A stretch of 64,000 bases of DNA from Treponema sp. (lineage in GTDB: Bacteria > Spirochaetota > Spirochaetia > Treponematales > Breznakiellaceae). The notes under the pieces were generated by a model, which saw only the letters and a program-made list of their open reading frames with translations, made no database searches and was not told the DNA's origin. Shown here one piece after another: positions 18,384-26,187 of this stretch (position 1 is the first letter of the stretch; each line of letters opens with the position of its first letter). The DNA is taken from positions 1 through 64,000 of the forward strand of contig JAISCC010000153.1 in assembly GCA_031265845.1 (NCBI GenBank), written 5' to 3'. The translations under genes were made by a program, and so were the position numbers.

Positions 18384-20123
18384 ATGAAAAGCAATATACA
18401 TAAAAAAAGACCTGAAAGGCGCTTTTCGGAGACGGCGTTTTCAACGGCGCTCTTGGCGGCGCTGTTGCTATTCGCGGGATGCAAGGATTTCTTTCACCCT
18501 GAGGGACCGGAGGGATCAAAAGACGACTCCACGTATTACACGGTAACATTCAACGCGGATGGAGGGACGCCCGCGACGCAGACGCGGACGGTAAATGGCA
18601 GAGGTTCGGTGGGGTCATCAATGCCCTCGAATCCAACCAAAAGCGGCTACACTTTCGGCGGCTGGTACACGTCACGCAACGGCGGCGGATCGCAGTTCAC
18701 CTCCTCCACTACGGTAACCGCGAATATAACCGTGTACGCCAAGTGGACGGCTCAAACTCAATACACGGTGACATACAACGCCAATCAAGGAAGCGGGACG
18801 ACTCCTTCTTCTCAGACGGTGAACGCCGGATCAAGCGTAACGCTCGCGAGCGGAAGCGGATTGACAAAATCCGGCTACACCTTCAGCGGCTGGAATACGA
18901 ATGCGTCTGGCACGGGAACTTCGTACGCCGCGAATTCTTCTTACACGGTCACCGCAACTATAACGCTATACGCCAAGTGGACGGCTCAAGCTCAATACAC
19001 GGTAACATTCAACGCGGATGGGGGGAGTTTTACAGGAGGAAGCGCAACGCAGACGCAGACGGCGCTAATCGGCGGTTCGGTGGGGTCTTCAATGCCCTCG
19101 AATCCAACCAAGAGCGGGTACACCTTCGGCGGCTGGTACACGTCAACCGGCGGCGGCGGATCGCAGTTCACCTCCTCAACTACAGTAACTGGTAATATAA
19201 CGGTGTACGCCAACTGGACGGCGGCATCCCTGCCTTCCGATCTCTCGCTTGCTGAATCATTAACATGGATCGCCAGCAACGCGATGGAAGGCGGCGACTA
19301 TACCATCGCCTTAAAGAACAATGAGACCATCGCTCCAAAGACGCTTTCCTACAGTGGAAAGAATGTACGCATAACCCTTAACGGGGGGAGCGTGGAACGG
19401 ACGGTCAGCTTGAGTTCAAACGGTTCTCTCTTTACGGTGGCAAGCGGCGTAACGCTGGCGCTGGGAAACAACATCACCTTGCAGGGACGGTCTAACAATA
19501 CCTCCTCCTCGCTGGTTTTGGTGACGGACGGCGGGACGTTGGTGATGAACACCGGATCGACAATGAGCGGCAACACATCATCATCCAGCGTCGGCGGGGT
19601 GTATGTATACCACGGCGGCACATTCACCATGAGCGGCGGAACCATCAGCGGCAACACCGCATCCGTCGGCGGCGGGGTGTATGTATCCAGCGGCACATTC
19701 ACTATGAGCGGCGGAACCATCAGCGGCAACACCGCATCCAACACCGGCGGCGGAGTGTATGTATACAGCGGAACATTCACCATGAGCGGCGGAACCATCA
19801 GCGGCAACATCGCATCCAGCGCTGGCGGCGGCGGTGGCGGGGTGTATGTATACAGCGGCACATTCACCATGAGCGGCGGAACCATCAGCGGCAACACCGC
19901 ATCCAACGCCGGCGGCGGGGTGCTTGTGGACGGCGCTGGTATGTTTATCAAGCAATCGGGCGGCATCATTTACGGGTCAGACGCAAGCGACTCGTTGAAA
20001 AACACCGCCGCCTCTTACGGCCATGCGGTATATTCATCAGGAGGCAAAGAGCGCAACACCACGGCGGGTACTGGCGTCATCTTGAACAGCGGGACAAGCG
20101 GCTCGTCCGGCGGCTGGGAATAG
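18384..20123 (+). CDS. lipoprotein with three InlB B-repeats and a beta-helix repeat region
   Basis: A 579-aa predicted surface lipoprotein. The signal peptide ends in the lipobox LFAGC (Cys33). Three Listeria-Bacteroides (InlB B / Flg_new) repeats follow at about residues 52-118, 124-196 and 202-280, each of the form YTVTFNADGG...SGYTFGGWYTS...ITVYAKWT. After a spacer comes a right-handed beta-helix-like region with four near-identical copies of SGTFTMSGGTISGNTAS, about 20-23 residues apart. Such modules are usual in adhesin-like surface proteins; a ligand cannot be named. The DNA of both repeat classes is nearly identical between units, so copy number can change in frame by recombination. 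The gene starts 16 nt after the P13-like gene, so the two are probably cotranscribed. The protein ends in SGGWE. Confidence 0.9.
   Translation: MKSNIHKKRPERRFSETAFSTALLAALLLFAGCKDFFHPEGPEGSKDDSTYYTVTFNADGGTPATQTRTVNGRGSVGSSMPSNPTKSGYTFGGWYTSRNGGGSQFTSSTTVTANITVYAKWTAQTQYTVTYNANQGSGTTPSSQTVNAGSSVTLASGSGLTKSGYTFSGWNTNASGTGTSYAANSSYTVTATITLYAKWTAQAQYTVTFNADGGSFTGGSATQTQTALIGGSVGSSMPSNPTKSGYTFGGWYTSTGGGGSQFTSSTTVTGNITVYANWTAASLPSDLSLAESLTWIASNAMEGGDYTIALKNNETIAPKTLSYSGKNVRITLNGGSVERTVSLSSNGSLFTVASGVTLALGNNITLQGRSNNTSSSLVLVTDGGTLVMNTGSTMSGNTSSSSVGGVYVYHGGTFTMSGGTISGNTASVGGGVYVSSGTFTMSGGTISGNTASNTGGGVYVYSGTFTMSGGTISGNIASSAGGGGGGVYVYSGTFTMSGGTISGNTASNAGGGVLVDGAGMFIKQSGGIIYGSDASDSLKNTAASYGHAVYSSGGKERNTTAGTGVILNSGTSGSSGGWE
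19612..19925 (+). repeat. in-frame tandem repeats coding for GTFTMSGGTISGNTAS
   Basis: Four units of about 60-69 bp with nearly identical cores (ATGAGCGGCGGAACCATCAG), separated by short variable GGV-Y segments. All spacings keep the reading frame. Confidence 0.88.
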
Positions 20124-20125
20124 GG

Positions 20126-20155
20126 CTAAAGAACGGCGTGGACGCCGTTCTTTAG
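20126..20155 (+). terminator. perfect hairpin after the first InlB lipoprotein gene
   Basis: Stem CTAAAGAACGGCGT / ACGCCGTTCTTTAG of 14 bp with a 2-nt loop, starting 2 nt after the stop. Its core recurs at 20287-20314, so it may also be part of a duplicated segment. Confidence 0.6.
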
Positions 20156-20171
20156 CTTCGAGTTTTCGCCA

Positions 20172-20215
20172 GTGTCTGACACCAAAACGTTTTCGGCAAG
20201 CGGTGTCTGACACCA
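20172..20215. repeat. pair of REP-like palindromes GTGTCTGACACC
   Basis: Exact copies of GTGTCTGACACCA at 20172-20184 and 20203-20215, in the gap between the two InlB lipoprotein genes. They match the palindromes around the two RAYT genes, which lie about 7 and 12 kb away. Confidence 0.8.
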
Positions 20216-20286
20216 GACTATTTTCCGCCGAGCGGCGGGCGGTTTTTAGCTTCGAGTTTTTGCCGGGCAAAAACTCGCGGCATTGC

Positions 20287-20314
20287 GGAAGAACGGCGTG
20301 GACGCCGTTCTTCC
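20287..20314. repeat. second copy of the AACGGCGTGGACGCCGTT hairpin
   Basis: Stem GGAAGAACGGCGT / ACGCCGTTCTTCC of 13 bp with a 2-nt loop. The core is identical to the hairpin at 20126-20155, and both are near TTTAGCTTCGAGTTTT, which also occurs twice (about 20151 and 20236). This points to a local duplication. Confidence 0.7.
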
Positions 20315-20369
20315 ATTCCATTTGTCGCCGCCGTTCGTGACGGCGGAATGTAAAAAGGAGCGATAAAAA

Positions 20370-21119
20370 ATGATCACAACAAAAGAAAGGGTTGAAGGGA
20401 GATTTTCAACAACGGCTTTGTGCGCGGCGCTCTTGGCGGCGCTGTCGCTATTCGCGGGGTGCAAGGATTTGTTTCATCCGGAAGGATCGGAAGACGACTC
20501 CACGTATTACACGGTAACATTCAACGCGGATGGAGGGACACCCGCGACGCAGACAAGGAGGGTAAATGGCGGCGGTTCGGCCGGGTCTTCAATGCCCTCG
20601 AATCCAACCATGAGCGGCTATATTTTCGGCGGCTGGTACACGTCACGCAATGGCGGCGGATCACAGTTCACCTCCTCCACTACGATAACCGCGAATATAA
20701 CCGTGTACGCCAAATGGACGATGCCGGTTGATATCCTTGTGTATGAATTAACGCAAAATCCCGACTATGATAATTACATCGCTAATCTTGATGATTTTCT
20801 GCCTGATGGATTCACCGTCCGCACAGGGGATCAGATAGAAATCTCCTTTTTGATTAAGACCGGCGCCACTATCCCAAACTTCAGCGTAGCAATAGCCGAT
20901 TGGGCCAACAATGGCGATTGGATTGCCACGGATTGGGACGCTGCAAAATCCATAACTGCGGACGGGCGATTTCATTGGTGCAGTTGGACATTGACGGCTC
21001 AAGCCTCCGGACCTGCGGGCGCCGCTCCGCTGATCACTCAATTTTCGATGGCTACGGCGAGTGTGCCGGTGGTTACGATTTATGTCAGCGATGTGACTGT
21101 CACCAAGCTTTCCTATTAA
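20370..21119 (+). CDS. lipoprotein with one InlB B-repeat and a carbohydrate-binding-like C-terminal domain
   Basis: A 249-aa paralogue of the preceding lipoprotein. The signal peptide has lipobox LFAGC (Cys31), and one InlB B-repeat follows (YTVTFNADGGTPATQT to ITVYAKWT, about 43-114). The rest (about 115-249) differs from the first paralogue: a beta-rich domain with aromatic residues (IADWANNGDWIATDWD, FHWCSWTLTA) that looks like a jelly-roll carbohydrate-binding module, though I cannot name a family. The first ~110 codons are nearly identical in DNA to the upstream gene, so a recent duplication followed by exchange of the distal domain is likely. AAAAAGGAG precedes the ATG. Confidence 0.82.
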   Translation: MITTKERVEGRFSTTALCAALLAALSLFAGCKDLFHPEGSEDDSTYYTVTFNADGGTPATQTRRVNGGGSAGSSMPSNPTMSGYIFGGWYTSRNGGGSQFTSSTTITANITVYAKWTMPVDILVYELTQNPDYDNYIANLDDFLPDGFTVRTGDQIEISFLIKTGATIPNFSVAIADWANNGDWIATDWDAAKSITADGRFHWCSWTLTAQASGPAGAAPLITQFSMATASVPVVTIYVSDVTVTKLSY

Positions 21120-21120
21120 T

Positions 21121-21216
21121 ACGGTACTGTTCAACGCGGATGGACGAAGGTTTACCGGAGGAAGTGCAACGCAGACGCGGATGGCAACAAGCGGCTTCGC
21201 AGGCGGCTGGGAATGA
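21121..21216 (+). pseudogene. relic of a third InlB-repeat lipoprotein gene
   Basis: Too short for the ORF track. The frame from 21121 reads TVLFNADGRRFTGGSATQTR and ends GGWE before a TGA. It joins the start of an InlB B-repeat (compare TVTFNADGGSFTGGSATQTQ in the 18.4-kb gene) directly to the C-terminal GGWE of that protein. This is what remains after an internal deletion of a lipoprotein copy. Confidence 0.72.
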
Positions 21217-21301
21217 TTAAGAACAGGGTTTTACATGAACGCCTCGCGTTCATGTCCAAATACACGCGCCGCGCTTAAAGGGCGCGACAAGGAGCATTAC
21301 T

Positions 21302-22075
21302 ATGGCAATAGATTTTACCGTTAGAGACGTAATCCACAAGGTTGTGGCGAAATTCGTCCACGCTTTTTTGCCGGACGCGAAAAAGCCCTACAACCTCAAA
21401 GCCGTGTTTCAGCCGGAGCTGGACATTCACGGCATAGCCAGCAAAGCCGAGGTCTACAACATCGAAGCCGAACCCCGCCTCATTGAGGAGGGGTTCTCCG
21501 CAGCCTGCGAACTCATCTACTACCTGGTCGCGGACGGCTACAAAATCAAGACGCCGATCTTCAACATGAGCATCCGGCTCCCCGGCGAGTACGAGGGCGC
21601 GGAGACCCATCTCCCCGAAGGCGTGCGCCCGGAAGCCCGGCTCCAGGCGAGCGCGGCCCTGCGGAAATACATTCGGGAGCGGGTGCAGGTGGAGTTTGAC
21701 GGCATAGACCAGCGGGACGGACTCATCGCCGAAGCGGTGGACGAGCATACCGGACAGGTTGACGAGATAATGACCATCGGCAACCTTCTCACGATCCGGG
21801 GCTATGGCCTCAAGATCGAGGCGGACGCAACGCACACGGGAGAGGCGGGACTCTTTTTCGATGACGGGGAGAACCCGCCGGTCAAGGCGGAGATTCTCGC
21901 GGTGAACGAGCCCCGCACCCTCAAAACCATAGTCCCCTTGTCTCTCGCCGCCGGCAAGGACTACGCGCTCAAGGCGGTTACGCAAAGCTATTCCCAGCAC
22001 GGTGGCGGGCTTCTCAAAAATCCGAGGGAAGTGCGGTCGGAGTTCAAACTGACAGCCCAACCCGCGCAGCCCTAG
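21302..22075 (+). CDS. DUF4469 protein with N-terminal HU-like domain
   Basis: A 257-aa protein of the type annotated as 'DNA-binding domain-containing protein, DUF4469'. The N-terminal half (to about residue 125) resembles the HU/IHF-like fold of this family (YNIEAEPRLIEEGFSAACELI, TPIFNMSIRLPGEYEGAE). The C-terminal half is the Ig-like DUF4469 domain (EIMTIGNLLTIRGYGLKIEAD, then AVNEPRTLKTIVPLSLAAG). No signal peptide is present, so it is probably cytoplasmic. AAGGAG lies 8 nt before the ATG. It follows the lipoprotein relic. Function in this family is not established; binding to nucleoid or phage-like DNA is inference from the fold. Confidence 0.78.
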   Translation: MAIDFTVRDVIHKVVAKFVHAFLPDAKKPYNLKAVFQPELDIHGIASKAEVYNIEAEPRLIEEGFSAACELIYYLVADGYKIKTPIFNMSIRLPGEYEGAETHLPEGVRPEARLQASAALRKYIRERVQVEFDGIDQRDGLIAEAVDEHTGQVDEIMTIGNLLTIRGYGLKIEADATHTGEAGLFFDDGENPPVKAEILAVNEPRTLKTIVPLSLAAGKDYALKAVTQSYSQHGGGLLKNPREVRSEFKLTAQPAQP

Positions 22076-22160
22076 CTCACCCGCGTGAGCAGGGTTGCCT
22101 CACAGTGGTGAGCGGGATTAGCTCACCCGCGTGAGCAGGGTTGCCTCACAGTGGTGAGCG
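22073..22160 (+). repeat. tandem 46-bp repeat with hairpins
   Basis: Two units starting at 22073 and 22119. Each holds the palindrome GCTCACCCGCGTGAGC and a second small hairpin (CTCACAGTGGTGAG). The first unit begins at the stop codon of the DUF4469 gene, so the array may act as a terminator. Confidence 0.85.
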
Positions 22161-22331
22161 TGTCCTGATTGGGAGTCCGATCAGCAGTGGAATCACTAAT
22201 GAAAAAATAACGAAATACTGCTGGCGTTGCGCATAACAAGCCGACTTGCGGCGCGGGCGTAAAGCGCCGCGCCCCTACGCCAAACCCCTGATGGAACCGA
22301 AGTCGCCCGGCGGAAAGCCGCCGCTTCCGAT

Positions 22332-23066
22332 TCACATCGCGTCAGACAAACGGCGCCGCTCAATGGTTTGACGCGCAAGCTCTGTAAACGCTTCCCACGA
22401 AAAGCACGGGTATGAACGGTAGGACTTGCGGTGGCTTGCGACGCGGATGTAGGGCATGCCGGCGGCCAAGGCGCCGGCTCCGTCCATGTCTTCGCGGTCG
22501 CCCACAACCAGGACGTTTTCCGGCGGGCATCCAAATTGCGTGGCTATGTCCAGAAACGGACGGGGAGCTGGCTTTTGCGCCCCGAAGTCTTCAGGCGAAT
22601 ACAGGGCGTCGCCGAACATGTCCGGGTTTATGCCAAGCGCGGTGAGCCGTTGCCACACGTTGGGATAATCAGAATAAACCGCCATATCAACAGGAACGCC
22701 CGCAAACAGGTTGAGAAGCTCGGCGACGCCCGTCCGTGGAGAATAATGCTTTTGCAAGACCTCGCAAAAACGCGGCATATAACGCTCAAAATACCAGCGC
22801 CGCAAAACAGACGGCGGCTTTCCGGTTGTTTTTGCCATGAGTTTGAAGAATTCATCGTAGTACGGGTCAGCCGCCCCAAAATCACAGCCCGCGAGCGCTT
22901 TCCGCGCCTGCCGCTCGGCGCGGATGACAAGCAGATCGAATGGTTGCATGGCGATAATCCGCAGCGCAATGCGTTTTGAGTCAAACAACGTGCCGTCAAG
23001 ATCAAAAATGACGGCTTTAAAACGCCTGAAATAACGGATGGCCAGCTCTGAAGAAATTGATTTCAC
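22332..23066 (-). CDS. HAD-superfamily hydrolase (phosphoglycolate phosphatase-like)
   Basis: A 244-aa haloacid-dehalogenase-type phosphatase. Motif I is FDLDGTLFD with the nucleophile D22 and acid/base D24. Motif II is in VDMAVYSDYPN, the lysine of motif III in QKPAPRPF, and motif IV is NVLVVGDREDMDGAGA. The alpha-helical cap between motifs I and II gives subclass IA, as in Gph. The substrate is a small phosphorylated metabolite; identity unknown. It starts with GTG at 23066, overlapping the TGA of the GH3 gene by 4 nt, so the two are cotranscribed and translationally coupled. Confidence 0.85.
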   Translation of the reverse strand: MKSISSELAIRYFRRFKAVIFDLDGTLFDSKRIALRIIAMQPFDLLVIRAERQARKALAGCDFGAADPYYDEFFKLMAKTTGKPPSVLRRWYFERYMPRFCEVLQKHYSPRTGVAELLNLFAGVPVDMAVYSDYPNVWQRLTALGINPDMFGDALYSPEDFGAQKPAPRPFLDIATQFGCPPENVLVVGDREDMDGAGALAAGMPYIRVASHRKSYRSYPCFSWEAFTELARQTIERRRLSDAM

Positions 23067-24769
23067 GAGTCTATTGCCAACTCTTGAAACATTGCGCGCC
23101 GCATTTCATCTTGCATGAGGAGGTTCACCTTAAATTGCCCGTCCCGATAGCCTTTTTCAATGCAAGCCGCCTTGAACCTTTCAAAAGAATCTTGAGACAA
23201 TAGTTTTGTCGCCGGATCTTTTATCCTGTTTGAATCGCGTTTCGCCGCATATTCCTCATTGTATTCTTTGAGATTAGCATCGACCAGCCTGGTAAATTCT
23301 TCAGCCTGCGCCTTGCCGGTGGCGCGATCCGTGAATTCGTAGTAGAATATATAGCGGAAATTTTCAATATCCGCAAAGCCAACAAAGAATTTAAGCGGCA
23401 AAGAGAGGTTTTTTTCCGCCGCATGAACCGCGTCTATGAACTGGCGTTCGTGCAGTTTCTCACCCGTTATGCTGATGATGCCATTGCATTTCTGGACGAA
23501 CTGCAACAGGGGGAATTGATTGTAGCATCCGGTAACTTTCAGAATATCGTTCATATTGTACCGGTAAAGCCCCGCAGAATTCGTAACCAGCATACAGTAC
23601 CGTTCGCCGGCTTTCACTTCGTTCAACTGGTAAACGCGCGGGTTTTCGCTTTCAAGCTCAGATTCATGAATGAATTCAAAGTACATTTTATGTCCAAAAG
23701 CGACGGTGTCCTTTGTATTGCTTTTCAGCACGACGCCCGCCTTGCATTCGGTGCTTACATAACTGAACTCGTGAAAAACCGCGCTTTTCGCAAAAGAATT
23801 CTTGATTTTCTCAAAGTAGACGCCGGTGTTTCCACACATCCACACGTTCACCACCTGCATGTTCGGCCAATAATGTTTGGGCAGAACCGTACCATATTGG
23901 GCTTTCAAAGCGCGAAGCTCGGCGGCCCGCCTGGGATTCGGCTTCAACTGCGCTTGCAAGATGGCGCGGATTTCGTCGGGGATGGCGAGCTTCTCACTTA
24001 TGACGCCCTGTTCTATGTCATTGACATATTCGTCGTAGAATTCATTGACATTGGTCTGCAATTCAACCAGAGTGCTGGGGTTCGCCGTGAGTATAAGGGT
24101 GACATCCTGTTCGATAGCCATACGCATAAGCGCGTAGTAACGGGATTTGTAATCCGTAATCCAGAAAATGTCCGCAGGCGCCGAATACACGGTTTTCATA
24201 AAGTTCGGTATGTCCCGCTGCATGATGCCGGAAATTGAGCCGAACATCGTGCCGTCCGGCGCGGTCCCTTCAACCGCCTTTCCTACAATAGAAAGCGTTT
24301 TGCCGTAAAACACTTTCGGTTTGTTTTTGATAAGCGTATAGAACCAAGTCTGGTTCATTTTCTTGGTGACTTCCTGATAGTACCGCTCGGTGACGGGTAT
24401 CCATTTCGGTTCCTTCGTGGTGCCGCTGGTGGTCCCGTACATTTTCGGTTTTCCCGGGAAAAGCACGTCCGCTTCGCCAGATTTGTGCCGTTCCACATAC
24501 GGACGAATGCCCTCGTAATCATTTATCGGCACGTGTTTTTGATACAGGGAGAAAAGCTCTTTCGCGTCTTTGGCTTCAAGTATGTCGTCAAAATGACGCT
24601 CTTTCCCATAACTGGTGTCTTTCGCGCTGTTCAGCAAACTGCGCAAAACCTTTTCTTGCGATTCTTCCGCGTTTTTCGAGGCTTTTGTCATTTCAGCAAG
24701 CCCCTTCTTTCCAACAATGGTCAGGGCAAGCCTTATGAGCCACCAGCCTTTTACTTTCTGCAACTTCAT
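23063..24769 (-). CDS. GH3-family acyl-adenylate ligase (auxin-responsive GH3 type)
   Basis: A 568-aa member of the GH3 family of the ANL adenylating superfamily, known mainly from plants, where it joins amino acids to acyl hormones. The three nucleotide-binding motifs are visible: MYGTTSGTTKEPKWIPVT (phosphate loop), YVSTECKAGVV, and GLYRYNMNDILKVTG. In bacteria members occur sporadically and the acyl acid and acceptor are unknown. The start at 24769 (MKLQKVKGWW) follows AAGGAGG; the ORF-track start at 24826 adds a leader segment. A promoter lies 63 nt further up. The coupled HAD phosphatase downstream suggests a joint pathway, but no reaction can be named. Confidence 0.88.
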   Translation of the reverse strand: MKLQKVKGWWLIRLALTIVGKKGLAEMTKASKNAEESQEKVLRSLLNSAKDTSYGKERHFDDILEAKDAKELFSLYQKHVPINDYEGIRPYVERHKSGEADVLFPGKPKMYGTTSGTTKEPKWIPVTERYYQEVTKKMNQTWFYTLIKNKPKVFYGKTLSIVGKAVEGTAPDGTMFGSISGIMQRDIPNFMKTVYSAPADIFWITDYKSRYYALMRMAIEQDVTLILTANPSTLVELQTNVNEFYDEYVNDIEQGVISEKLAIPDEIRAILQAQLKPNPRRAAELRALKAQYGTVLPKHYWPNMQVVNVWMCGNTGVYFEKIKNSFAKSAVFHEFSYVSTECKAGVVLKSNTKDTVAFGHKMYFEFIHESELESENPRVYQLNEVKAGERYCMLVTNSAGLYRYNMNDILKVTGCYNQFPLLQFVQKCNGIISITGEKLHERQFIDAVHAAEKNLSLPLKFFVGFADIENFRYIFYYEFTDRATGKAQAEEFTRLVDANLKEYNEEYAAKRDSNRIKDPATKLLSQDSFERFKAACIEKGYRDGQFKVNLLMQDEMRRAMFQELAIDS

Positions 24770-24831
24770 GCGTTGCGCCTCCTTAAATGTCAAAAATGTC
24801 AAATACGAAGAGACTTTTTTTAACAAACGTA

Positions 24832-24860
24832 AAGATAGACAATTATCTGTTTTTTGTCAA
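24832..24860 (-). promoter_or_regulatory. promoter of the GH3-HAD operon
   Basis: On the minus strand, TTGACA (24855-24860), a 17-nt spacer and TATCTT (24832-24837). The leader of about 56 nt contains two TTTGACATT words and ends in AAGGAGG. Confidence 0.68.
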
Positions 24861-25095
24861 TCTGTTTCCACGCTTTTTTTATACGCGGCTACGTTCCACG
24901 CGCCTTCCTGAAAGCGAAATGTCCAAACACGGGCTTGGGCGTTTTATCATTGGACGTGTGGGACAGACCGGTTGATTGTCCGCACGTCTTGCAAATTCAT
25001 CCTTACGGTTGACTTGCAGTTGTGAAATTGCGTTTTTTTATAAGGAATTCGCCCGGAAACTGATGTTTTCGGGCAAACGCCATTTAAAGCGTCTT

Positions 25096-25590
25096 CTAAA
25101 GCGTCTTCCCTATTTTAAGACTTATTTTGGGAAGCCTGCCGGAAAAGCTTCCACTATCGCCAAATGGAATGAAATGAGTATAGGATATACTTGGAATAAA
25201 AACCCATCCATCAGGAGCGCCAACATCAATTCTCCAGCCGATTCCCCCTGAAAGTAAAATTGCGGACACAAGTCCCACAAATGATCCATGCCCCACTCCC
25301 AGATCGAGAAAAAACGCGCCGGACCACGGATACCAGCGCGCGCGTACGTCCTCATATATAATCGGGAAAATCAAGGCTATCGTGAAACCGGCTTCACCCA
25401 CGGCTCCAAACTGCCCCTTGCCGATGAAGTTTTCAACCAATATCCACTCGTACTCCACATCAACGCCAAAAGTCAGGAGTCCGGCGTTCGGTCCGCCGAC
25501 AATCGTATGTTTCGCCCTCCCCTCTTGCGCTAAAACCGATCCGGCTGCGAGCGCCGCAATCGCCAAAACCAAAACTGTTTTCTTTGCCAT
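25096..25590 (-). CDS. small outer-membrane beta-barrel-like protein
   Basis: A 164-aa protein with a clear signal peptide (MAKKTVLVLAIAALAAGSVLAQ, cleavage after VLA). The mature part of about 143 aa alternates polar and hydrophobic residues, is rich in Gly and aromatic residues (VDVEYEWILVENFIG, FFLDLGVGHGSFVG, VFIPSISYTHFIPFG), and ends with a beta-strand-like LPKISLKIGKTL. This pattern fits a six- to eight-stranded barrel of OmpW/OmpA-like size; no family is certain. GAGGAG lies 7 nt before the ATG. A 17-bp palindrome lies 34 nt upstream and a G15 run 262 nt upstream. Confidence 0.7.
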   Translation of the reverse strand: MAKKTVLVLAIAALAAGSVLAQEGRAKHTIVGGPNAGLLTFGVDVEYEWILVENFIGKGQFGAVGEAGFTIALIFPIIYEDVRARWYPWSGAFFLDLGVGHGSFVGLVSAILLSGGIGWRIDVGAPDGWVFIPSISYTHFIPFGDSGSFSGRLPKISLKIGKTL

Positions 25591-25624
25591 TTTTCACTCC
25601 TCAACAGGCAATCAATTTTTTGTC

Positions 25625-25641
25625 ATGTGGAAATTCCACAT
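25625..25641. promoter_or_regulatory. 17-bp palindrome upstream of the outer-membrane protein gene
   Basis: ATGTGGAAATTCCACAT is a perfect palindrome around a central base, 35-51 nt upstream of the start at 25590. Its position would suit an operator over the promoter. Confidence 0.5.
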
Positions 25642-26151
25642 ATTTTGTACGCCCTTCTTCATGCGGGCGCCGCATCCGCATCTTCACGCCGCCGTCGGCA
25701 AACGTCAGAACTTCGGGCGCCACCCTAACACTTCTCCACATACGACGAGCCTCTCAAGACCAACGAGATTTTGAAGCGGTATAAAACAAGAAAAAAAGAA
25801 ATCCAGCGTATTTTCCTCAAAGTTGGCATACGAGCTTGCCCCAAGTCAACTTGGGGGGGGGGGGGGGTAGATAACCAACAGCTTTCACCCCTTTATTTTT
25901 GAGAAAGAAATTGCGGATTGCGTTGGAACGCTTCAGCATATCGCTATGAAACAGAATCATACGAACCACTATATAAAACGCATAAAAATGTGTCAAGTTG
26001 CTTTCGCGCGCATTTTAAAAATTTTTGAAAAAAATTGTTCGCCGGCGCGGTGTTTTCATGATGCGTCTGAACCGTTTCCGGTACATGCCGCGTTTTCATC
26101 GGCCTGTTTTTTTAAGACCGTATGGAAAACCTGAACGCCCTGTCCGCCACA
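25642..26151. other. intergenic stretch with the third homopolymer
   Basis: About 510 nt between the outer-membrane protein gene (minus) and the phosphorylase promoter (plus). Apart from the G15 run and a hairpin leading into it, I see nothing coding; the 62-aa ORF at 25946 has no family features or ribosome site. Confidence 0.5.
25853..25867 (+). repeat. homopolymer tract G15 with flanking hairpin
   Basis: Fifteen G residues. The first four also close a hairpin with arms CCCCAAGT / ACTTGGGG (from 25839). The tract is 320 nt upstream of the phosphorylase start and 262 nt upstream of the outer-membrane protein start on the other strand. Confidence 0.9.
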
Positions 26152-26180
26152 TTGACAATTTTCAAATACAAGCATAAACT
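26152..26180 (+). promoter_or_regulatory. promoter of the glucan phosphorylase gene, apparently leaderless
   Basis: TTGACA (26152-26157), a 17-nt spacer and TAAACT (26175-26180). Seven nucleotides later comes the ATG at 26188, so transcription should begin at or next to the start codon. Confidence 0.65.
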
Positions 26181-26187
26181 ATAGGGC

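Noticed and set aside
19600-19930. Regularly spaced repeats resembling a CRISPR array
   Set aside because: The units are in-frame coding repeats (GTFTMSGGTISGNTAS) of a lipoprotein, with no unique spacers and no cas genes.
25946-26134. 62-aa ORF upstream of glgP
   Set aside because: No ribosome site and no recognisable domain.
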